Positions 35,001 to 46,979 of a DNA stretch of 64,000 nt are shown one piece after another. Below the pieces are notes generated by a model. The model had not been told where the DNA came from, ran no database searches, and was given only the letters and a program-made list of their open reading frames with translations. Every line of letters starts with the position of its first letter. Positions within the stretch are counted from its first letter, which is position 1. The DNA lies in the NCBI GenBank assembly GCA_003260075.1, contig QLIY01000157.1, positions 102,830 to 166,829 of the forward strand, in the 5' to 3' direction. A program made the position numbers and the translations under genes. The DNA is from Phallusia mammillata. Its lineage: Eukaryota; Chordata; Ascidiacea; Phlebobranchia; Ascidiidae.

Positions 35001-36242
35001 CCATAACCTTAACCGAAACAAATCGTGCAATTCCCATCGTAAAACTAGTAAAGAGGCTTTGGTATATGTAGCAAATTTGCCATACTTGCAACGAATATAC
35101 AAACGTTACGTAATATGAAATTCCCTAGCTCTATCTGGCATTTTTAGGCGCCAAATTCCATACTTTTTCAAGGACTTTTGCAAAAGTTGGCTTTTTTCAA
35201 AACTTTTCCAGGCCTTAAAAATACAAATTTAAANNNNNNNNNNNNNNNNNNNNNNNNNNNNNNNNNNNNNNNNNNNNNNNNNNNNNNNNNNNNNNNNNNN
35301 NNNNNNNNNNNNNNNNNNNNNNNNNNNNNNNNNNNNNNNNNNNNNNNNNNNNNNNNNNNNNNNNNNNNNNNNNNNNNNNNNNNNNNNNNNNNNNNNNNNN
35401 NNNNNNNNNNNNNNNNNNNNNNNNNNNNNNNNNNNNNNNNNNNNNNNNNNNNNNNNNNNNNNNNNNNNNNNNNNNNNNNNNNNNNNNNNNNNNNNNNNNN
35501 NNNNNNNNNNNNNNNNNNNNNNNNNNNNNNNNNNNNNNNNNNNNNNNNNNNNNNNNNNNNNNNNNNNNNNNNNNNNNNNNNNNNNNNNNNNNNNNNNNNN
35601 NNNNNNNNNNNNNNNNNNNNNNNNNNNNNNNNNNNNNNNNNNNNNNNNNNNNNGACAAAAACAATATGTGTCCCCTTCAGGGAAGGGGACCCATAATTCC
35701 ATAACTTTTCCAGGTTTTCCATACCCGCGGGAACCCTGTTAAAACTTGTGTTCTGATTTCAAACGCGTAGCTTACGACTTCGCGTGTCGTCAAACGAATC
35801 AGTTTTTACAAAAAAATACGTTTTTAGTTTAAACTCAAGCAAACTTTGAACCCTAATTATTTTCATGTACCTGATGTGATGATAGTTCCGTGTTTCGCTG
35901 AGACTGCAGGGGCAGTTGCTCTCACCCCAGTCACTGGTGGGGGCACCATAACCCCAGGTGGGGGTAACGACTGGGGCCGATTTAAAGTCATTGAAGTGGG
36001 AATCTCTAACAGCGGTTTTCCAGGCATGTTCAGTACAACTACAAACAAAAATTTAGTAAACAACCCACAAACAAACGTTTTCGGTCAAGAACATAGCAAA
36101 AGTCACAGCAAAGGGGCTTGTTATCCAGCAATCAAATCAAGGCTGTACAATCTGAGGTCCTTAGAATAAAGGTCTGCAGAGATGTACGGGTTTTAAAAAG
36201 AGTGTGACCCGCTAAAATTTGTAATGGCATTGCTAGGGTGGG

Positions 36243-36300
<58 letters not shown>

Positions 36301-36566
36301 CGATCTAAAAACAATCGATAAATTCACCTGCAAATATTCACCGATAGCTGTTAGCCTGTTAACTCAATATATGCGTGTTTGATATACAACAAAATAAGGT
36401 CAACTCTTTATATATGTTATATAAAGATGCGGCTCACGGTGTTGTCATGTTCAGTGATAAAGGTTGAACACAACTGCCTGCTGTATGGCTAGTTACAATG
36501 TGACATTATGCTTTCTCAGCCCTAAAAATTAAAAAACAAAACAAAACTGACAAATATTTTAGATAT

Positions 36567-36637
<71 letters not shown>

Positions 36638-39600
36638 AGCGAGTGTCGTGCCTTGTCGAGGTTGATCACTGGCGAATCGTTGAAATCCAAGTCGAACGCA
36701 TCCTGCGGGCCCTGTAATTTCGACTTTCCCTTCCACGAGTGACCCTGTAAATGTGTGATCGATATGTTAAAGTTGTTTGTGCTTTTTACCCCTTAAAACG
36801 ATGACACTTTGTCCAACTTTAAGTTAATTACATTACAAGCAGTTTGTGGACCATTTGCATATAAGAGGTAAAGTTTGTTGGCCCACAACAAAGGTTAAAT
36901 TTTATCTTGGTTCGTGACGTAAACGTGTCTTATAGGACGTCATGTGCTATCTCAGTGGTTCTCAAACGTTTTTGTCATTTATATCCATTTGTGATCCATT
37001 GTCATTTATCGAGGGCTCGCGGTCCTTAAGCCTGAATGTGTATTTCAGAAAAACAAAAGTTGATTGCAGGATTTTAGGTAGTTATGCAAAATTGCGCATA
37101 ACAATGATCCAAAGATAGCTTGTGACATCACAGACAAACAATTGCATTTTTGTTAGTTGTCATGCAATAAAGGTTGTAGCTTAACCTTGAAACAGTCGAT
37201 TTTCTCAATTCCACTTTGATTTAAACTTATTCAGTGGCACAAACTGACGCCAAATAAGATAATAGAATTACTTGAACCTTTTCGCGGACCCCCCAAAATT
37301 GCCTCACAGACCTCTAAAGGACCGCGGACCCCAGTTTGGGACCCCCGGTCCTATCTGGTAACAGTTATCAACAGAAATTTGAAAAAAGAAATTTCATTAT
37401 TCACCTCTGAATTTGCATCTTCATCAGCACTGCAGGTTGCACTGCTATCGTGATCTTCTGACTGTTGAAGAGAGATCGGTTGCCTGGCAACAGAAGGGAT
37501 TGTCGTCGAAGCTACTTGGGAATGATCTTTGGACGAATCATGGTCGCTCGGTGCATCTGATTTTTTCACATCTTGCGCAGGTGCCCTGATTTCCGATTTG
37601 TTAGCTGCAAAAACGCATTACAATGTTGCGCACTGACAAATTTGGGCAACGTTACTAACCAACAATAATTTGCGGAAATTTTTGTGTTTTTTTCTGGTAA
37701 AAAATAACCATTACATAACGTCGGGCCCATAAGACATAAAAAGACCATGTGAGCTTCGAACGCTATAGTAAGAGAAATCATTTCCATCGCTGCCTACAAT
37801 GTTAGCCCAGAAGGGGCCTGCCAACCATCTTGAACGTATTCGAAGTACGGTAGGCCTGTAATATCTTTCGAGCAAACGTAATTCGCAGATCCAAACAGAA
37901 CGTACTTGGTCTTATGCATTACTTGTATTTTAAACTATACAATAGAACAGGGGTCGGCAACCCTTAAGGCGATGCGTGCCAATTTACTTGTTATTTCTAT
38001 TTGTGAATGGCCTCACGTGCCAACGTTTTTCTAAATAATAGTGGTTCGTGCCAGCAGATATCAATAATATAGAGAAAGCAAAGCGTTTTGTGTATGTAAG
38101 GCTGAATTTTAGGACAATGGCATGATAAAAACTGTAAACAAGCAGTTNACAAAATAATGTCAGAATCCCATGACTATGTTACAATACACAATCAGAGAAG
38201 ATATTTGATAATTTTGACAAACATGAATTCATAACCGGGATCAGCCCGCGTGCCAACCTTGGCACGCGTGCCAGGGGTTGCCGACCCCTGCAATAGAATC
38301 ACGTAGCTCATTGCTTGGTGGGTGAAAAATACAATGAACTATATGTCTATTGGTTTTAGTTCACAAAAAATGACTATCTTGATGTTTTTTAACCTTAATT
38401 TAAACCTTGGTCTAATGTAAACCCTTTTGAATCAATTTATACAGAGTTACATTTATACCTTAGATTTTAACCAGGCACAAGCATAGCTTCACAGGCGTTT
38501 CGTGTTGCTTGAAGTCGGTTTACAGTTTACACAAACTACAACAACGTAATTACGGACATTTAAACAGCAAATATTGGTTACCTGGTTTAGCTGAAGGTGA
38601 TTCTGTTGAAAGTTTTTCATTTTCGTTGGCAGATTGCGGCTCAGTATTTTGCGGTGCATCCAATTTCATCTTAAAAGTACATAAAGTCTCGTATAAGCAC
38701 CAGAAAAGTTGTTTAAAACCTGACCCAAATATGATATAAAAAACAAATCTGAAAAACAACCCGAAATACGGATATTTACTGGTGAAAGCATTTGGCGAAA
38801 CGTTTGAAATATAAAGTATGCCGCTTTTTACGTCTATTTGTGCGGTTGTTTTCACCATTAAACCCGAAATAGGCCCAAAAGTTGTTGAAATTGCGCCACA
38901 AATAAGGTCAACCCCCCCCCCTCAGGCCCGAATCAACACCATTGCAGTGGAACTTAAGCCTGAACCCGACCCGACTTACAACTCTACCTACTGTACTTCG
39001 TACATGCAATTGTCCCCAAAAAACATGTTGATAATTCAAAAAGGACTTGAAACATTTTATATCACCCACCTCATCTTTAGACGCTCCCGTTTTTGGAGTG
39101 TCTTTTGACGAAGATTCACTTGTAGTTTTTTCGCGACGATTCTTTCTTTCGTGTTTCTGCAAATCGGTAAAATATGGATAGTTATTTGGAGCTGGATGTG
39201 TTAGTTCGTTTGGCAGAAACTTAAAACTGTATACTTTTTGGATAAGGCAGAATGTAAACTATTGCTGCCAGGCATAATATCAAGTTTAAGAGCTCTTCTG
39301 GCTATTGTAGTTTATTCTCCGACGTTTCGACGTCCTATACAGGTCGCCTTCATCAGGGTAAATAATACTCAATGCGCGTTGTGACGTGCTTGCGTTTAAT
39401 TCTTTTTTCCTTTGTTTATCGTGCACTGCACTAGTCGCATTGAGTGTTATTCCCCCCCCCCCTGATGAAGGCGACCTGTATAGGACGTCGGAATAAAACT
39501 ACAATTGCCAATAGAGCTCTATAAACTTAATGTTTCTGTTTTGAAAATAAAAGATTACACCGGCGCTGATTGCCCGTCGCTCTTCTTGAGTATATTTTTT

Positions 39601-42600
39601 ATATATGTGCGACAACATTTACATTACAGTCTAAAAAAAAGTATAATTGGCAAATTTATGTACAAAGAGTAAACCTTGGTTAATCCGACCCATTTGGACC
39701 AACATTTTTGTTCGGATTAGGTGAAGATCTGGATTAACCGATGTCGATAGGCCTTACCACATTACAAATCATTTGTACCTCAAGTTTTGTCCGAATTAGG
39801 CGAAGATCCGGGTTAACCAAGGTTTGCTGTATCTATAACTATATAAATGCACACAAACAAAGAGAGGCGTACAATTTCGAGTATGTCATATTTGCAATGC
39901 TCTCAAAAACGTACTTTCGGAGGAATCATTTTGTAGAAAATATTTCCCCCCCCCCAATTTCGAGTATGTCATATTTGCAATGCTCTCAAAAACGTACTTT
40001 CGGGAGGGATCATTTTGTAAAGAATATTATACCTTTTGTTTCTTTTCAGCCGGTTCTCCTTGTGACAGAGCTGGAGATTTGGACGAATTGGGACGTTTTG
40101 ATCCAGTTGCTTCTACAAATGTTTTGCGTACGATGTGTTACAACAAATGTGGGTTTTAAAATTAGTTTCAACTACATATAAAACAATGTGCATTAATGCC
40201 GACCTAACCTGTACCTTGAACATGTACGTTTTTAAATGTTATTAGCCCGCTATGCAGCAAAAGCCATTGTCTAAAGTTAAAACATGAATCATGCAGGAAC
40301 ATTATGAAAACATCCATTACCCCCCCCCCGAGTACTCGGTACCGAGCATCGCTATTTTTGATGCTCGGTGCTCGGCCAAACAGAACATTTGCAGTTTTTG
40401 ACCTATCCCTAACATCTATCATAGACCTATACATCCTATGGTGAGTTTTTACATTATAAATACATTTCACTACAGACGTTGCAAAATTCTATATTGTTAA
40501 CATTGGTGTAATATTGTATGGCAGTTACGTTTTCAATTAAGTTTCAAAATTTAATTTCTAGTTGCTGTGTCAGTTGACTGTAGTTTATTTTACCGGAGCT
40601 GTCTTGTTGGCTTGTGACGGCTGCAGCTAATGCGGCAGTGCGACGTGTCCTTATGTGAGTGGTTGACAGTGATACCGGGTCAGTACCTTCACTCGCTGAT
40701 GTAGTTTTGCCCGAATTTGAAACTGCTGGACTAGGTGTACGGTCTTTGGGTTTCTGGAAAAACGTCATCAAAAAATCTACATTGATCTTAATATGAGTTT
40801 AACGGAGTAGTTCTCATCCGGGTCCCTCGGCCTCCCATATCTTTATTCCCGAAAACTCTATCCATATTGAGGTTTGCCACGATTACAGTTTGTTGTTTAT
40901 ACTCCATTCGACTTGTTTAAAGCGGAAATTCGTACCGAATTTCAAAATCAGTTTGTCATGTACATTTCTTGCAGGGGGGCACAGATCGTACATTGTTATT
41001 TAAAGGGGGCCGTGAGGCCCAAATTATACTTTTAGGGGGCCACGGTCCATGAAAGGTTAAGAACCACTGGTTTAGCGCAACAAATGACTGGCTGGTTAAA
41101 AAGATTCATATCGTTAAAATGAGTTTTCCGTAATGTTAGAACAATCGTCCAACATTTTTACATAGCAAATGAGGAGATTTTTAAATCACCTGTTTCTTAT
41201 CGTCGCCTATAGCTAGATCGTCGGATTTTTCAGTCTTAACTTTTTCCTCCACCATCGGACATTCTGTGTTCTTTCTGTCATCTTCATCTGTTGCAGGAAT
41301 GTCAGGAGATTGGGCATGATGTCTTGTTCGGCGAGCTTCACTCGTCTGGAAAAAAAGTGATGAAAAACTATTATGAGTGACACAAATAAGTGCGGAATTC
41401 TATGAACATCTTGCACGTGCGTGATTCGTAAAATCCAGATATTTAAAACCATGGGAGTAAGTGTTTTAAAACAAAATCGTCAAGAAACATTTATATTTTC
41501 TCGTTAAAACGCGTTAAAAAAATCTTGAAAATAATTTCTGTTTCCAAAAGTTTTTGACCGAAAATAGTTAGTTTCATTTGTTGCATGTTATTAACAATGC
41601 GTTTTAAACAGACACAGTAAAAAAAATTATACCTTTATGGTGAAAATTTAATAAAAGTGCAATTCTGGAAATGACACCTTCCCTTATGATTTTGATTTTT
41701 ATCTTGCCTTAAATGCACCAAACATACAAGACCACATGTTACCCCCCCCCCTAAAACAAAATTGTCAAGAAACATTTATATTTTTTAAACTCGTTAAGAA
41801 ATTCTAGAAAATAATTTGTTTTCAAAAAAAAAAAAAAATTTAAAAATTTCTGTTTTTTGACCGAAAAAAAGTTAGTTTTTATTTGTTGCATGTTATTGCG
41901 TTCTAAACAGACACAGTAAAAAAATTATACCTTTATGGTGAAAATTTAATAAAAGTGCAATTCTGGAAATGACACCTTCCCTTATGATTTTGATTTTTAT
42001 CTTGCCTTAAATGCACCAAACATACAAGACCACATGTTACATCTGCAGAACTAACCTTTTTTCTTTTGCTTTCTGATATCAGCTGGTCGAGGCCATGCTT
42101 CTTTTTATAGTTGTGATAGAAATTTTTCACCTTTTGTTCAGTTTTGTTTGGCACCATTCGTGCTACAGCAGAGAAATCACGTCCATGTTTTGCGAAACCT
42201 AAAAAGTAAAAAAAAAAATTAATTTACTGTTTATATTGCATGAAAGACTTATTCAGCCCTTATATGACATGAATGTATTACAAGCAGAACTATTTAAATG
42301 CAAACTTGTAAATGTGCGCTTTCAAATTTAAGAATTTGTAAGCATGGCACATTCAAAAAATACATTTAAAACGATTTTTACAAGCAGTTTTCAAATGTAA
42401 TTTTTTAATTGTTGTGTGTTTGTTCTCTTCATGGTCTACAAAGCAGTGCAATTATTATGGCAAAGTCCGCTTTTTCATAGATTCCCCCCCCCCCTTTTTT
42501 CTTTTGCTTTCTGATATCAGCTGGTCGAGGCCATGCTTCTTCTTATAGTTGTGATAGAAATTTTTCACTTTTTGTTCAGTTTTGTTCGGCACCATTCGTG

Positions 42601-45600
42601 CTACAGCAGAGAAATCACGTCCATGTTTTGCGAATCCTAAAAAGTAAGAAAAACCTTAAAATTGATTGTTTATTTTGCATGAAAAACTATTGTTATTTAG
42701 CCCTTATATGACATGAATTGTTTTTTTGTTTGCACTCTTAATGGTCTACAAAGTAGTGCAATTATTATGGCAAAGTCCGCTTTTTCATAGATGCCACACT
42801 GCATATCATTACATTATGGTTTAAAATTTTGGTTTGTTTAATTCATGTGTATATATTTCTAAACGTTTCTACAAAAAAGCATATGTCAGGATAAAACGAA
42901 AGTCAGTTTGGAATGTGAATCATTAAACAAAGCTTCACATACAAAAAAACAGGGACATTACCTTCTTTCACAAGCGTTATCTCATCCTCAGTCCAATTCA
43001 TGCCCCCCCCCCTAAAAGTGCAATTCTGGAAATGACACCTTCCCTTATGATTTTGATTTTATCTTGCCTTAAATGCACCAAACATACGTGACCACATGTT
43101 TCCCCCCCCCCACTGCATATCATTACATTATGGTTTAAAATTTTGGTTTGTTTAATTCACATGTATATATTTCTAAACGTTTCTACAAAAAAGCATATGT
43201 CATTACCTTCTTTTACAAGCGTTATCTCATCCTCAGTCCAATTCATAGTTTGCTTGCGAGCTCCTGAGATTGAAGAATTGTTCATAAAATTGATTCTATT
43301 ATACATTAAAACTTGAGTCACTTACTGGTCATACGTGGAGATGGAGGTTTGTCAATTCTAACTTCTTCTGGTTCATTTTCACTTTCTTTTTTGATATCAT
43401 CCTTGTTCCTACAAAAAATATGCACAAAAAACATCTAATAGGGTGTTTTTCCAAGTCCTACTCTTTCTGTATGACCAAGTAACTGGCATTTTCTGGTGAC
43501 ATGTAGTTTTACTACTACAACTATAAACAGCTTATTTTATGTTGTAGGTTATATTAGGATCCTACTTTCAATTGGTGTTTATCGCATATTTGTTTGAGCG
43601 AACAACCCCCCCCCCCTTTTATGTTGTAGGTTATATTAGGATCCTACTTTCAATTGGTGTTTATAGCATATTTGTTTGAGCGAACAAAGCACAAGCACAT
43701 AAAGAGTCCGAACACTTATTAAGGTGTTTAGTGAAGTGAAGTTGTACAACGTAAATCACACAGATAATTCAAATTTGACACAAAAGTGGCCCTTTCAAAT
43801 TTGACCTGTTTTTTTTTTGCAAGAAACACAATACATGCTTGCTACGAGAAGTACAGTTGAGCTGATGTTAGACACCAATTTAACTATGCACCACATATGC
43901 CGCTGAATATACTTGTTATTTTCACCCCCCCCCCTGAAGTGAAGTTGTACAACGTAAATCACACAGATAATTCAAATTTGACGCAAAAGTGGCCCTTTCA
44001 AATTTGACCTGTTTTTTTGCAAGAAACAGAATACATGCTTGCTACGAGAAGTACAGTTGAGCTGATGTTAGACAGTAATTTAACTATGCACCACATATGC
44101 CGCTGAATATACTTGTTATTTTCCTGTGGTAATGACTTGTGCCAACATTTTTCTGAGTAATAATTGTTTGTGTCAATAGACATCAATAGTACACATAAAG
44201 TAGACAGATTTGTGCATGTAGGCTGGCTTTTAAGTCTATTTAATGATAAACTACTGAATTCAATGTAACAGCTTAGTACTCCAATATAAAGACCCGAATC
44301 AATTGGCTTGCCACACAAAATCACCTCCAGTGCCAACCTTGCTGCTCTAGATCCTTATTTAAATAGAATTTACCAAAAAGTAAGTACAAATGGTACTAAC
44401 AAGCAAGTACATATTTTTTGCAGGCATTCAAAGATCCTGCGAGAAAAGCAAAACCAGCAATAATTTTCAAACATTTTACTTACGTTTTGTCGACAGAGTC
44501 TTTGGCTGAGTTGGGCTGTGGAGCAAAATTTGCCTGCACAAAAAAACAACATCATCTGTTACAGCACCTATACTGTTACCAAACCTATGAGGGAAATATA
44601 AAACCGTTAATTACGTGATGTTTGCCAGACTTCAGCTTCTTAGGTTTCAATGTCTGCTTCCTAACAAGGGCTTTGTAGTTGTTGGTCTTCTTGGTTAGAT
44701 AGTAGTAGAGGATACAGTCGGCAACGCTCTGAAATTAACAGTCCATTGGTATGTCAGTCAAAACCATATTTCGCCAAGGAGTTATGAGTAAAAAGTCATT
44801 GTGGAAAATCGAACCATATTATTGTCACAATTTTTATTAAGGTTATTCAAAGAATACACAAAAGACCTTTTAAAACAAACAATTGAAATTGAAATCGCCC
44901 TAGAAAATAATCAAATAATTTATTGGCAATGAGTTATGATTGAAAAGTCAATGCGGTAAAAATCGTACCCATTTATTGTCAAAAATTTTTAGAAAGGTTA
45001 TTTGAGGAAAGATATACATACAAAAAAGACGATTTAAACAAATGGAATTTTTGTTTGAGAAGTCGTACAAGAAAATGTACAAAAAAACTACACAATATAA
45101 ACAAGCTCATTTTAAGAATCTTTTTTTAATTTTGATTGGTACTCAATATGACATATTTTTTTTTAAATTGACTTCTAAAATACAAGCTTCTCTTATTTAA
45201 AAAGCCATCAAAGTCTTACTACTGAACATTGGTAAACAATTTTCGAGTTCATTTCAGTAAATAGGGTATAGGAACATTTGTAAACTGCCTCACATTAAAC
45301 ACCACTTAGCATACCCCCCCCCCTTTTTATTTGATTGGTACTCAATATGACATTTTTTACATGTACATACAATTCACTAAAATTGACTTTTAAAATACAA
45401 GCTTCTCTTATTTAAAGAACTATCAAAATCTCACTACTAAACTTTGGTAATCAATTTTTGAGTTCATTTCAGTAAATTTCTGAACAGTAAATCAGTAAGT
45501 GATGCTTGCCTTCAAACAAAACCATGCGATGTAGCATAAAGAAACATTTGTAATCTGCCTTACATTAAACACCTCTTAGTGAGAGATGTTACCTTTTTCT

Positions 45601-46892
45601 CAATGAACGAAGCAATGTGGTGGAAACTCTTGGGATGCTGTACGAACTTATCCTTGAAAATTGCCTTTTCCTGATCTGACCAGGCATCCAGTTGTTGACT
45701 TTCCTGAAAAACAAAAATACATGTCAGTGCAAAAAAATGTGTAAACCATTCTGTTTAGAACCAAAACTCTAAGGTTTCTGTTTGGTCTGGGACATGCTAT
45801 TGTTAAGTATTGGTAATTAGAATAGCAAGGCTGCAGGATTTGCATGCTACACAACATAAAGCCAAAACCAGATCTAAACTGTGAAATAGGATTTGGTTTT
45901 TGTTGCATTTGCAAACTTTGTCACTTAACTTGTCTTTGTTTTGTAAAGTTACAAACACTTGCAATGAATATGTAATTTAAACACATGAGTAGACATGCAT
46001 TTTATTTAACTGCTGAGGTGAGAATCATTAACACAGTTTATTAACAATGTCTGGGCAGTTTGCTTTAAAATAAATTCTTTAATCTGAGGTAAAATGCAAC
46101 AATCAACACCTCAAAATGCCATATTCTACAAACTGTCCAAACGTTTTTTCTTCTAATTTAAAATTTCACAAAATTTTGAAAAACATGTATGATGTAACAA
46201 AGAAATTTTAATGCCTAAAATAAAAATGCTACCCCTATTCAGACACTTTTTTTGAAACACATTCACAAAACAATGTTTTTAGTCGAAAACCAAGCATCTA
46301 TTTCGAACCAAATTGGCAGCAGTCATTATAAACAAGAGTTTAGTTCAAACTCATGATGAAATACCAACCTTAAATTCTTTAAATGGTTCCCCTATAAATC
46401 CATTGTTGTTGATAAACTGGATTCTTCTTTGTTCTGTGTCAAGCAGCATAGGTGGAACCACAGCTAACTGTCTCATATGTTGAAGTTGGTTCTCCTAAAA
46501 CAGCAAACTTGTAATGCTCAGTTGCATTGGGAAACACAAAATAATGTCAGAATCCCATGACTATGTTACAATACACAATCAGAGAAGATATTTGATAATT
46601 TTGACAAACATGAATTCATAACCGGGATCAGCCCTTGATGCCAACCATCGATCATGGCACACTTATATATGAATCAAAGAACGCCAGACCCAGTGGGGGC
46701 ATTAAACCATTCCCATATTACCACCAGTGGGCTGAAAATGTCTAGCATGATACAATACCTTCAATAGATCTGGCATACTATGACTCTTAAATCATTTACA
46801 AAAATTGCTAAAAATCATATGTTCAGAGTCAATTCATTAAATTATGGATTATTTGTTGTAAAAAGTTACCGTGCAAAAACTGTACACATCTA

Positions 46893-46979
<87 letters not shown>

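Larger units (their letters stand above)
34927..35738. mobile_element. hAT-type element containing the 420-nt N gap
   Basis: Left end CAGGGTTCCCGCAC, right end GCGGGAACCCTG. Direct TTAAAA at both flanks (34921-34926, 35739-35744). Internal CATGACTTTTCCAAAACTTT-like repeats. The gap 35234-35653 and a nested hairpin repeat lie inside. Confidence 0.7.
30639..41345 (-). other. NCoR exon block 4 (exons 18-31): central repression region
   Basis: Exons: 41190-41345, 40594-40753, 40033-40112, 39070-39156, 38582-38669, 37405-37604, 36638-36744 (3' end lost in a C-run), 35871-36038, 34078-34194, 33222-33326, 32359-32514, 31539-31646, 30824-30962 and 30639-30699. Most are low-complexity Ser/Thr/Pro/Lys-rich. 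Two diagnostic stretches are IRTRRTAALAAAVTS in exon 19 (compare the NCoR RSMTNEAAAA segment) and HDSSATCSADEDANSE in exon 23 (compare DNDSSATCSADED in vertebrate NCoR). Phases close everywhere except after exon 24, whose 3' end and donor are missing; exon 25 then resumes in the Pro-rich frame. Confidence 0.85.
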
